Part shown: piece after piece, positions 33,873 through 42,283 of the stretch
Layout: each line of letters begins with the position of its first letter
Position numbering within the stretch: position 1 is the first letter of the stretch
Assembly (NCBI RefSeq): GCF_001429285.1
Contig: NZ_LMJJ01000012.1
Span: 248,530 to 312,529 of the forward strand
DNA length: 64,000 bases
Source of the DNA: Ensifer sp. Root278
Lineage (GTDB): Bacteria > Pseudomonadota > Alphaproteobacteria > Rhizobiales > Rhizobiaceae
Direction: 5' to 3'
The notes under the pieces: model-generated
Told to the model about the DNA's origin: nothing
Databases searched by the model: none
What the model saw: the letters and a program-made list of their open reading frames with translations, nothing else
Position numbers and translations under genes: made by a program

Positions 33873-35936
33873 TCAAACGGGCTTTGCTCGGACGAGCACT
33901 CCATAACGAAGGGCGTCATAGATGCCCGCATGGATGTTGCGACTGGACACGGCGTCGCCGATCCGGAACATGTCGAAGCCGGCCGCGGGGTTTCGCTGCG
34001 GGATCGGGTTCTCGCCGCGAAGCAGGGCCTTGTAATCGACAGCGCCCAGATTGCGCGACAGCGGCTTCAGTTCACGATAGAGCTCATCCATCGGCAACGT
34101 ACCGTGTTCGACCACGACCTGGGCCACGCGCCGTTCGACGACGGCCTTCCCCGAAAAGTCCGACCCCAGCGTCGCAATCAGCCCATTGGCATCGCGGCGG
34201 ACGGATTTCAGCCGCGTGTTGATCGTGACCCGGACATTGTGCTCGGCGAAGGCGGCCGCATAGGGCACATGGTTCATGCCACCGATCTCCGGCGCGAACA
34301 TGCGCTCGGGCGAAACGATCTCGAGCTCGACGCCGGCACGCGCGATCAGTTCGGCAGCCGTCATGCCGCTATGGGCACCGTTGTCGTCATAGAGCAGCAC
34401 CGGGCCTTCCGGCTTCACAGCTCCGGCTATGATATCCCAGCTCGACACGACGAGGTTGTCGCCCGCATCGAGCGCAGGATTTTGCGCAATACCGCCGGTC
34501 GCCACCACGACGAGATCAGGGGCACGTTCCTCTATGTCGTCCACCCCGGCAAAGACGTTGTAGTGGATTGGAACGCCCAACCGCTCCAGCTCGGCCAGCC
34601 GCCAGTCGATGATGCCGATCAGTTCGCGGCGCCGCGGATTGCGCTGCGCCAGCAATATCTGGCCGCCGGCTGCTCCCGTCGCCTCCAGCACCTCGACCTG
34701 GTGGCCGCGCTCGGCAAGCACCCGGGCAGCTTCGAGCCCAGCCGGACCGGCGCCGACGACGACCGCCTTGCGTTTCGGCCCTTCGCTCTTCCGGATGACG
34801 TGCGGCACGATCGCCTCGCGCCCGGTGGCCGCATTGTGGATACAAAGCGCCCCGCCGCCTTCATAGATACGGTCGAGACAGTAGGTCGCGCCAACGCAGG
34901 GACGGATTTCCGCCTCCCTGCCCTCTTCGATCTTCCGGACGATATGCGGGTCGGCGATATGGGCGCGGGTCATGCCGACCATGTCGAGCTTGCCTTCGGC
35001 AATCGCGTGGCGGGCGGTCGCGACATCGGCGATGCGCGCGGCATGAAAGACCGGAAACTTCGTCGCCGCCCTCACCTCGCCGGCGAAATCGAGATGCGGC
35101 GATGCGGCCATGCCCTGGATCGGAATGACCTTGGTCAACGGCGCGTCATGATCGATATGGCCTCGAATGATGTTGAGGAAGTCGACCCTGCCGGAACCCG
35201 CCAGCCGCCGGGCGATTTCGATGCCCTCCTCCTTTGAGAGCCCCTTGTCCCAATCCTCGTCTGCGACCATGCGGATGCCGACGATGAAATCCGCGCCGAC
35301 GGAGGCGCGGATTGCGTCGAGCACCATGTTGGTGAACCGCAGCCGGTTGTCGAGCGAGCCGCCGAAATCGTCGTCACGATGGTTCGTCGCCGGTGACCAG
35401 AAGCCATCCATCAGGTGGCCGTAGGCCTCGAGCTCGATGCCGTCGAGGCCGGCGGCCTGCATGCGCGCGGCGGCCGCCGCATAGTCGCCGACGATACGCT
35501 CGATATCCCAGTCCTCGATCTCCTTGGGAAAGGAGCGGTGCGCGGCTTCACGCACCGGCGATGCGGAGAGAACTGGCAGCCAGTCACCCTTGTTCCAGCC
35601 GGTGCGGCGCCCGAGATGGGTAAGCTGGATCATCACCGCGCAATCATGCTCATGACAGTCGTCGGCGATCTTCTTCAGCCACGGCACGATCTCGTCCGAA
35701 TAGGCGTAGAGATTGCCGAAGGCCGGCGGCGAATCCTCAGACACGATCGCCGAGCCCGCGGTCATCGTCAGCGCCATGCCGCCCTTGGCCTTTTCCAGGT
35801 GATAAAGCCGGTAGCGATCCTTCGGCATGCCGTCTTCGGAATAGGCCGGCTCGTGCGCCGTCGACATGATCCGGTTCTTGAGCGTCAGATGCTTGAGGCG
35901 ATAGGGCTGGAGCAGCGGGTCTTTCGACGATGTCAT
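33873..35936 (-). CDS. StcD/DgcA-like N-methyl amino acid demethylase (Old Yellow Enzyme/TMADH family)
   Basis: 687 aa. An N-terminal FMN TIM barrel (about residues 5-340; LKNRIMSTAHEPAYSEDG, IQLTHLGRR, WSPATNHRDDDFGG) is followed by a Cys cluster (CVGATYCLDRIYEGGGALC) for a 4Fe-4S centre and an FAD/NAD domain (VVVGAGPAGLEAARVLAERGH). The Cys spacing resembles dimethylglycine demethylase DgcA and the stachydrine enzyme StcD rather than trimethylamine dehydrogenase. Probably oxidatively removes an N-methyl group from a small amino acid such as N-methylproline or dimethylglycine. It forms an operon with the MttB-family gene (39-bp spacer). Confidence 0.85.
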   Translation of the reverse strand: MTSSKDPLLQPYRLKHLTLKNRIMSTAHEPAYSEDGMPKDRYRLYHLEKAKGGMALTMTAGSAIVSEDSPPAFGNLYAYSDEIVPWLKKIADDCHEHDCAVMIQLTHLGRRTGWNKGDWLPVLSASPVREAAHRSFPKEIEDWDIERIVGDYAAAAARMQAAGLDGIELEAYGHLMDGFWSPATNHRDDDFGGSLDNRLRFTNMVLDAIRASVGADFIVGIRMVADEDWDKGLSKEEGIEIARRLAGSGRVDFLNIIRGHIDHDAPLTKVIPIQGMAASPHLDFAGEVRAATKFPVFHAARIADVATARHAIAEGKLDMVGMTRAHIADPHIVRKIEEGREAEIRPCVGATYCLDRIYEGGGALCIHNAATGREAIVPHVIRKSEGPKRKAVVVGAGPAGLEAARVLAERGHQVEVLEATGAAGGQILLAQRNPRRRELIGIIDWRLAELERLGVPIHYNVFAGVDDIEERAPDLVVVATGGIAQNPALDAGDNLVVSSWDIIAGAVKPEGPVLLYDDNGAHSGMTAAELIARAGVELEIVSPERMFAPEIGGMNHVPYAAAFAEHNVRVTINTRLKSVRRDANGLIATLGSDFSGKAVVERRVAQVVVEHGTLPMDELYRELKPLSRNLGAVDYKALLRGENPIPQRNPAAGFDMFRIGDAVSSRNIHAGIYDALRYGVLVRAKPV

Positions 35937-35975
35937 TTCCTGTTCCTTGAAAGGCGATCGAGCATGCCGGTTTCG

Positions 35976-37526
35976 TCAGTACCAGGCATCCGCCATGCTC
36001 TCCTTGCGGCGCGTGACATAATCGATCAGCGCCTCGTCGAGTGCCACATCCAGCGGCGGCGCTTCGTATTCGGCAAGCGTCTTCTTCCAGGCGCGGTTGG
36101 CGCGTGTTGCCATATCGGTCTCGCCCTCCTCGACCCATTTTTCGAAAGGCTCATTGTCGGAGACAGCGGAGTCCCAGAAGGCCGTCTGGTAGTTGCGCAT
36201 GGTGTGGTCGCAGCCGAGGAAGTGGCTGCCGGGACCGACCTGCAGGAAAGCGTCCATCGCCAACGTGTTATCGTCGACGACGACGCCGGCGAGATAGGAA
36301 TGCAGGGCGCCGCAGAAATCCGTGTCCATGACGAACTTCTCGTAGGACATGGCGAGCAGCCCATCGACGAAACCGGCCGAGTGCAGGATGAAATTGGCGC
36401 CGCAGTGCACCGCCGACAGCATCGACATCGCGCCTTCCTGCATCGCCTGGGCATCGGGCAGCTTCGAATTGGAGAAGTTGCCGGCGCAGCGCAGCGGCAG
36501 GCCGAGCCGGCGCGCAAGCTGACCGACGACCATGCTGCCGATCGCCGGCTCCGGCGTGCCGAAGGTCGGCGAACCCGAACGCAGCGACATCGACGACAGG
36601 AAATTACCGAAAATCACCGGTGCGCCCTTGCGTTCGAGCTGGGTCAGCGCGCAGCCGGCGAGCGTTTCGGCATAGGACTGGGCGATGGCGCCGGCATTGG
36701 TGACAGGTCCCATGGCGCCGCCCAGAATAAAGGGCACGATGACCGCCGCCTGGTTTGCGCGCGCATAGGCGCGCAACGACTTCGTCATCGTCCCGTCCCA
36801 GACCAGCGGCGAGTTGACGTTGACATTGCCGAGGATGACGCAGTTGCGGTCGACGAAATCGCGGCCGAAAAGAATGCGCGTCATCTCGATGGAATCTTCC
36901 GCCCGCTCTTCGGCGGTGATCGAGCCCATGAAGGCGCGATCGGAATACTTGATGTGGCTGTAGACCATGTCGAGATGGCGCTTGTTGACCGGCACATCGA
37001 CCGGCTCGCAGATCGTGCCGCCGGAATGGTGCAGCCAGGGGCTCGACTGCGCCAGCTTGACCAGGTTGCGAAAGTCCTCGATCGTGCCGTAGCGCCGGCC
37101 CTTGTCGAGATCCATGACGAAGGGCGACCCATAGGCCGGGGAGAAGACGACGTTGTTGCCGCCGATCTCGACATTGCGGGCCGGATTGCGGGCGTGTTGG
37201 GTGAACTGCCGTGGTGCCGACGCGACGATTTGCTTGAGCATACCGGGCTCGAAGGTTACGCGCACGCCATCAATCCTGGCGCCGGCCCGCTTCCAATGGT
37301 CGAGCGCCTCAGGGTCGTCGCGGAACTCGATGCCAACCTCGGCAAGGATACGATCGGCGACCGCCTCGATACGCAGCAGGCTCTCCTCGCCGAGGATATC
37401 GTAGGTCGGGATGTTGCGGACGATGTAGGGAACGCCGAGGCTCCGGCCCGCGCCTTCGCGCCGTTGCGGTCTTGAGCCTCGCGTCCGTCTCGGTGCCGCC
37501 TCGCCTGCTGCCAGTACTGTGTCCAT
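35976..37526 (-). CDS. Trimethylamine methyltransferase (MttB) family protein, non-pyrrolysine type
   Basis: 516 aa from the ATG at 37526, which has GGGAGG eight bases upstream; a GTG at 37532 is too close to that site. COG5598 TIM-barrel methyltransferase. There is no in-frame TAG, so it is not a pyrrolysine enzyme. Characterised non-Pyl relatives (MtgB) demethylate glycine betaine to a corrinoid protein. No corrinoid protein, RamA or methyltetrahydrofolate partner is encoded nearby. With the demethylase downstream it suggests stepwise demethylation of a quaternary amine such as a betaine. Confidence 0.88.
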   Translation of the reverse strand: MDTVLAAGEAAPRRTRGSRPQRREGAGRSLGVPYIVRNIPTYDILGEESLLRIEAVADRILAEVGIEFRDDPEALDHWKRAGARIDGVRVTFEPGMLKQIVASAPRQFTQHARNPARNVEIGGNNVVFSPAYGSPFVMDLDKGRRYGTIEDFRNLVKLAQSSPWLHHSGGTICEPVDVPVNKRHLDMVYSHIKYSDRAFMGSITAEERAEDSIEMTRILFGRDFVDRNCVILGNVNVNSPLVWDGTMTKSLRAYARANQAAVIVPFILGGAMGPVTNAGAIAQSYAETLAGCALTQLERKGAPVIFGNFLSSMSLRSGSPTFGTPEPAIGSMVVGQLARRLGLPLRCAGNFSNSKLPDAQAMQEGAMSMLSAVHCGANFILHSAGFVDGLLAMSYEKFVMDTDFCGALHSYLAGVVVDDNTLAMDAFLQVGPGSHFLGCDHTMRNYQTAFWDSAVSDNEPFEKWVEEGETDMATRANRAWKKTLAEYEAPPLDVALDEALIDYVTRRKESMADAWY

Positions 37527-37570
37527 TCTCACATCCTCCCATCACCTGAAATGATGCTATTGGTGAAAAA

Positions 37571-37589
37571 TTCCATTGTAACGCTGGAA
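37571..37589. promoter_or_regulatory. Dyad in the mttB/LysR divergent spacer
   Basis: TTCCA (37571-37575), nine bases, TGGAA (37585-37589). It lies 30 bp before the LysR-type start codon and within the only spacer between the divergent units, where a GcvA-type protein would bind both to activate the catabolic genes and to repress itself. The arms are short, so this is tentative. Confidence 0.35.
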
Positions 37590-37618
37590 AAATTCGAGCC
37601 ATGCGATAAGCATTATTT

Positions 37619-38557
37619 ATGGAAAACCTGCGCCGCCTGCTTCCCTCCGCCGCCAGCCTCATCGTTTTCGAGGCCGCCGGCCGTCACCAGAACTTCACCC
37701 GAGCCGCCAGCGAGCTCGGCATGACGCAGGCTGCCGTCTCCTATGCCATCCGCGGCCTCGAAGACCAGTTGGGCGTGCCGCTGTTTCACCGTGTGCATCG
37801 GGCGGTGGAACTAACCGAGGCGGGGGAGAAATTTCACGCCGACGTGTCGGTCGGTCTGTCGCGCATTCAGAAGTCGGCCGAGGACATCCGCGCCAAGGGC
37901 CGCGAAACCAACGTGACGCTTGCGGCGTCGACCGCCTTTGCCTCGATGTGGATGCTGCCGCGCCTCAACCGCATGCGGGAGGATCTGCCGGAGATCGACC
38001 TCCGCATCCAGACGAGCGTGCGCGATCTCGATCTTGAGGAGGAACCGATCCCGCTCGGCATCCGCGGCGGCGACCCCGGCCACTGGCCGCGCTATCATGC
38101 CGCCCAGCTCGCCGAGGAGGTCGTCAACGCCGTCGCAACGCCGGCCTATATCGAGGAGCACGGGCTGCCGGGGACCGCAGCCGACCTGCAGCGGCACAAC
38201 CTCATTCATCTCGAGGAACCGGTGCGACGGGCCTGCGACTGGACCGAATGGTTTGCGAGCGCCGGCCTCACCTATCCCAAGCAGGCACGCCGCCTGACGA
38301 TCAACGATTATGTTCTGGTCATGCAGGCGGTGCTCGCGGGCGAAGGCGTGGCGCTCGGCTGGGAACACCTGATCAACCCGCAGATCCGCTCCGGCGCCCT
38401 GATGCCGGTCGCCGGACACGTGCTCAAGACCGGTCTCGCCTTTTATGTCGTCTGGCCGCGGTCACGCGAACTCAACGCCCAGGCAAAACGGGTCCGCGAC
38501 TGGTTGTTGGAAGAGGGGCGGCGGGATCGCGTGGCGCTCTCGGGAACCGGTGAATAG
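37619..38557 (+). CDS. LysR family regulator, GcvA-like
   Basis: 312 aa. The N-terminal winged helix is LIVFEAAGRHQNFTRAASELGMTQAAVSYAIRGLEDQLGVPLFHR, seen in parts as FTRAASELGMTQ and AAVSYAIRGLE, followed by a periplasmic-binding-fold effector domain (residues 90-300). LGIRGGDPGHWP is typical of the GcvA subgroup. It is divergent from the mttB-demethylase pair with a 92-bp spacer, so it is the likely activator of that pair in response to the amine substrate. The signalling gene downstream is convergent. Confidence 0.92.
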   Translation: MENLRRLLPSAASLIVFEAAGRHQNFTRAASELGMTQAAVSYAIRGLEDQLGVPLFHRVHRAVELTEAGEKFHADVSVGLSRIQKSAEDIRAKGRETNVTLAASTAFASMWMLPRLNRMREDLPEIDLRIQTSVRDLDLEEEPIPLGIRGGDPGHWPRYHAAQLAEEVVNAVATPAYIEEHGLPGTAADLQRHNLIHLEEPVRRACDWTEWFASAGLTYPKQARRLTINDYVLVMQAVLAGEGVALGWEHLINPQIRSGALMPVAGHVLKTGLAFYVVWPRSRELNAQAKRVRDWLLEEGRRDRVALSGTGE

Positions 38558-38562
38558 ACCGA

Positions 38563-39912
38563 TCAGGCCTGGACCGAAACACCGCTATAACGATCGGAAA
38601 GGTACCGCATCGTCGCCACGGCATCGGCCGGTTTTCCATAGAAGTAGCCCTGCCCGAGGCCGCAACCGAGCGCCTTCAGCTTCAAGGCTTCGGAAAAGTC
38701 CTCGATGCCTTCAGCGACGACTTCCAGTTCGAGGCCCTCGCACATCGAGACGATCGCCTTGATGATGTGTTCCGAAGCACGGTCGGCGGAAATGCGCGAG
38801 ACGAAGGCGCGATCGATCTTGACCTTGTCGAAAGAAAAATCGCGAAGGCGACCCAGGCTCGACTGCCCGGTGCCGAAGTCGTCGAGCGAGACGCGCACGC
38901 CGGCGGCACGCAGTTCCGCAACGATCTTCTGGGCGATGTCGGCATCGGCCATGACAGCCGTCTCGGTGATCTCCAGTTCCAATCGCCTGGGATCGAGGCC
39001 GATCTGATGGATGATCGACAGCAACCGGTGGCTGGTCGCCGGATCCATGAGCTGCGCCGAGGAGAGATTGAAGGAGAGGAAAAGCTCCTTCGGCCAGGAG
39101 AGCGCCGCATGCGCCGCCTTGCGCAACAGCACTTCAGCGAGAGATTCGATAAACCCGCGCTCCTCGGCCAGCGGCACGAAAACAGCCGGGGAAACATAGC
39201 CGAGATCGGCGTCGCACCAGCGCGCCAGGGCTTCGAAACCGACGACTGCATCATTGCGCAGATCGACGATCGGCTGGAAATGCACGTCGACCTCATTGGC
39301 GATGATGGCATTGCGCAGCGCCTGCTCGAGCTGCGTTGCGCGCTTCATTTCCTGAGCGATTTCCTGCGAATAGACGGTGATCTGGCCACGGCCGCGCCGC
39401 TTCGAACGATAGAGTGCTGTATCTGCGCTCTTCAGCAGATCCTCGAACACTTCTCCGGCAAAGGGGTAGACCGCAAATCCGAAGGACGCGGACAGACGCA
39501 CATGGCGGTCGCCGAGATCGAAGGGCGCCGACAGCACCTCCTTCAACATCTGCCCGACCTTCTCCGCCCCCTTGCGCTCGAAGACGAGCGGCAGGACGAA
39601 GGCGAACTCGTCACTTTCCGAACGGGTGATCGTCGCCCCCTCGGGCGCGCAGGCTTTCAGCCGGTAGGCCACCTGGCAGAGGATCTCGTCACCAGCCGCC
39701 GGCCCGAACAGGTCATTGATCGGCTTGAAACCATCGATATTGGCAAGGCCGATGGTGAAGGGCGCGGGATCGCTTGCACGCTCCCTGGCGAGATCCAGCA
39801 CGGTCTGGCGCAGGCAGCGGGAATTACCGAGCCCCGTCAATAGATCGACGTTGCCCGTCACGGCGGGCATCTCGAGGCCGATGCGATGATAGGGGGTCTC
39901 AACCGCCGTCAT
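38563..39912 (-). CDS. GGDEF-EAL protein with degenerate GGDEF site; predicted c-di-GMP phosphodiesterase
   Basis: 449 aa, soluble, no sensor domain before the GGDEF fold (residues 20-180). The signature that should read GGDEF is ESDEF (residues 99-103), so cyclase activity is unlikely; it may bind GTP as a regulator. The EAL domain (about 195-440) looks intact: FEALARW (EAL at 227-229), FNLSS, EITET, DDFGTG at 344-349, KVKIDRAF (Lys365), EGIED and QGYFYGKP. It should hydrolyse c-di-GMP to pGpG. Upstream on the same strand is the PAS-REC gene, 268 bp away. Confidence 0.93.
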   Translation of the reverse strand: MTAVETPYHRIGLEMPAVTGNVDLLTGLGNSRCLRQTVLDLARERASDPAPFTIGLANIDGFKPINDLFGPAAGDEILCQVAYRLKACAPEGATITRSESDEFAFVLPLVFERKGAEKVGQMLKEVLSAPFDLGDRHVRLSASFGFAVYPFAGEVFEDLLKSADTALYRSKRRGRGQITVYSQEIAQEMKRATQLEQALRNAIIANEVDVHFQPIVDLRNDAVVGFEALARWCDADLGYVSPAVFVPLAEERGFIESLAEVLLRKAAHAALSWPKELFLSFNLSSAQLMDPATSHRLLSIIHQIGLDPRRLELEITETAVMADADIAQKIVAELRAAGVRVSLDDFGTGQSSLGRLRDFSFDKVKIDRAFVSRISADRASEHIIKAIVSMCEGLELEVVAEGIEDFSEALKLKALGCGLGQGYFYGKPADAVATMRYLSDRYSGVSVQA

Positions 39913-40180
39913 TGCCGCGTCTCCGCAGCTCGGTCAGCAGTATGCGGGCGACGACGCTCCGCTGCCGGCGAAACCGAACGCCACGGCGCGAACCGGCAAT
40001 GTCGTTCCGACACGGTCCGGACATGGGCAACGGGATGGGCGCAATGCATTCGGGCGGGCTCTACACTTTAACGGCAATTCGGTGCAGACGATCGCAATCG
40101 GCGGTTAACAATCCGATATCGCTCTGCTCCTAGATCTGCCATTAGCCTCCCCAATTCTAGCGAGTTGACACGTCTTTCAT

Positions 40181-41905
40181 TCAACCTGCCGTTCGCATCG
40201 CCTTTGCCGGCATGAATTTTCTAAGCACCGCCTCGATCATGTCGGGGCTCACGGGCTTCATGATATGGTCGTCCATGCCCGATGCCTTGCACTGCTGCAG
40301 GTCGATATCCAGCGCCTGCGCGGTGACCGCGATGATCGGCGTTTTCTGCCCTCTGGTATTTTCTGCCGACCGGATGGCGACCGTGGCATCGAAGCCGTTC
40401 ATGATCGGCATCGAGACGTCCATCAGCACCAGAGCCGGTTGCAGTTCATGCCAGAGCTCGACGGCCTCGCGGCCGTTGGCGGCGATCCGATGCGAGACGC
40501 CGAGCCCCTCCAGGATTTGCGTGAACACGAACTGGTTGATCTGATTGTCTTCGGCAACGAGCACGTCGACCTGTGGCGTCGGCGGAGGTGCAGCAATCCC
40601 CTCGCCTTCAAACGACAACGACCAATCGGGCTGCAGCGTCGGAGACGCCGTAGTCCGCTCGGAGCAGACGCGGAACACTTCGGCCAGCACCGCAGCGCCG
40701 TCCTGCTGCGCGGAAAGCGGCAGGACCGGGCAATGACGCCAGGCCGAAACGATCTGCTGTCTCTCGGAAAACGCCAGGTCGAGAAGCAGGACATCGAGCT
40801 TGATGCCGGCGTCCTCGACCGCATGTCCGAAGGCACGAAGCTCACCCGCATCGCGAACAGCGCAGGCGTCGAGCCCAGAGCCACGCAGACGCCCGACGAG
40901 CCGGTCTTCCATCGCCCGGTCGGTCGTGGCAACCAGGACACGAAGACCGCGGGCCGGCAAGGTCTCGATCATCGATCCCGCTTCCACGAGTTGCTGGACA
41001 TTCAGCGCCCGGAACGGGTCGTAGAAATTCTGCGCCGCCGCGAAGATGCTGTAATCGCGGATCTGCAGGCCAACTTCGGCCGGAGGTTCATCGCTACTCT
41101 GATGCAAGAGGGCGATATCGGTGACGTCGTTCATGCAGGTCACGACGAAATGACGGCCGGGCATGCCGACGCGGTACTTGCGCGTGAGCACCCAGAGATC
41201 GCTGCCATCGGCGCGCACGATGTGCTCGGCCTGCGAGTATGGCTTGCCGGTCTCGAGCACCATGCGGTCGGACTGCTCGAAACGTTCGGCAAGCTCGCTT
41301 TCGACCAGATCCCAGGCGGAACGGCCGAGAATGGCATCCTGCTGCAGATCATGGATCAGGCAGAAGGCCTTGTTGACGGCGATATAGTTGAGGTTGCGAT
41401 CCTTGACGCAGATCGGATTGGGCTGGGCATCGAGGATCTGTTCGGTCAGCTCGACGCGCTCCAGGTCCGTCTGAAGCTGCTCGTCGCGCTTCTTCTGATC
41501 GGAAACGTCACTGATCGACAGGATGCCGATGCCGCTCGATAGCCGACGCTTGCGCATCGAAACCCAGCGGGTACGGCCGGCGCGCTCGACGCTTTCGTAA
41601 CGTTCGCGCCAGTGCAGCGCCATATGCTCGGCAATCCAGTCCTCGCGATTGGTGCGGCGGCGGCTGCTTTCCGGAACGGTGCCCGGGCGAACGCCGGTGT
41701 CATAAACGGCGCCGAGAAAATCTCGCAGACGCGTGCCCGGCATCAGGATTTCCGACGGCACAGGGAAGAACTGCAGCATCGTGCGGCTGGCAAAGAGAAT
41801 GGTGTCGTCTCGACTGCAGACAAGCACAGCGATGCCGAGTGCGTCGCAGCTCGACTCCAGAATGATCCGGTTGATGTCCGCGCCGTTCGACGCCCCATCG
41901 CTCAT
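40181..41905 (-). CDS. PAS-PAS-REC-REC signalling protein without kinase domain
   Basis: 574 aa, no membrane segment. PAS 1 covers about residues 10-130, PAS 2 about 150-270 (ILDAQPNPICVKDRNLNYIAVNKAF and a QAEHIVRADGSDLWV strand). A degenerate receiver-like domain follows (about 320-420, LDVLLLDLAF). A canonical receiver ends the protein (446-565): acidic pair in VAEDNQ, phospho-acceptor Asp496 in LVLMDVSMPIMNGFD, and KPVS. No HisKA dimerisation helix with a phosphorylatable His and no HATPase motifs are present between PAS and REC. It resembles a hybrid kinase that has lost its catalytic core. It probably takes phosphate from a separate kinase. Confidence 0.88.
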   Translation of the reverse strand: MSDGASNGADINRIILESSCDALGIAVLVCSRDDTILFASRTMLQFFPVPSEILMPGTRLRDFLGAVYDTGVRPGTVPESSRRRTNREDWIAEHMALHWRERYESVERAGRTRWVSMRKRRLSSGIGILSISDVSDQKKRDEQLQTDLERVELTEQILDAQPNPICVKDRNLNYIAVNKAFCLIHDLQQDAILGRSAWDLVESELAERFEQSDRMVLETGKPYSQAEHIVRADGSDLWVLTRKYRVGMPGRHFVVTCMNDVTDIALLHQSSDEPPAEVGLQIRDYSIFAAAQNFYDPFRALNVQQLVEAGSMIETLPARGLRVLVATTDRAMEDRLVGRLRGSGLDACAVRDAGELRAFGHAVEDAGIKLDVLLLDLAFSERQQIVSAWRHCPVLPLSAQQDGAAVLAEVFRVCSERTTASPTLQPDWSLSFEGEGIAAPPPTPQVDVLVAEDNQINQFVFTQILEGLGVSHRIAANGREAVELWHELQPALVLMDVSMPIMNGFDATVAIRSAENTRGQKTPIIAVTAQALDIDLQQCKASGMDDHIMKPVSPDMIEAVLRKFMPAKAMRTAG

Positions 41906-41926
41906 TGCGCTGTCCTCACTCGCCTA

Positions 41927-42022
41927 CCGCATGCTTCAATCGTCCCCGATCTGAGGAAACATGCGGCCATTCACAGTGCTACAGCGACCTCAGCGCGCCC
42001 AGTAGGACGCGCGGCGCTGCGG
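41927..42022. repeat. Composite palindromic repeat, full copy in inverted order (R3)
   Basis: CCGCATGCTTCAATCGTC through GATCTGAGGAAACATGCGG (41927-41966) is the CTGCAT module. A linker TTCACAGTGC leads to TACAGCGACCTCAGCGCGCC and GGACGCGCGGCGCTGCGG, the second module. The order is the reverse of R1, so the element is inverted. It starts 22 bp upstream of the PAS-REC start codon. The rest of the 378-bp spacer up to mutL (42023-42283) shows nothing else firm. Confidence 0.75.
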
Positions 42023-42283
42023 CGGCGGTTCATTTCGGGACATGCTGGGAAGGCCTTGGCAGGCGTCTCTTCGAGCGGCGGGAGTACGGCGTCCAGCTAC
42101 GCCGCAATGCTCAAAAGACAAAACCCGTGATCATTCAGGTTGTGGTGGAAAATCGCAGCAGAGTGTTAAGGGGCGATTAAACCGCCCGCTCATTTTTCCG
42201 CAACGAAGACCGCGTTCATTTAAGGCCGCGGACGAGGCGCCATTTCCCCTTTCGTTTCCCAAGCGAATCCGGGAAAATGGGAC

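Noticed and set aside
35415-37475. Plus-strand frame of 686 codons
   Set aside because: Antisense to the MttB-family and demethylase genes, which both have recognisable folds.
35976-37526. Pyrrolysine-containing trimethylamine methyltransferase
   Set aside because: The frame has no internal TAG and no pyl genes are nearby.
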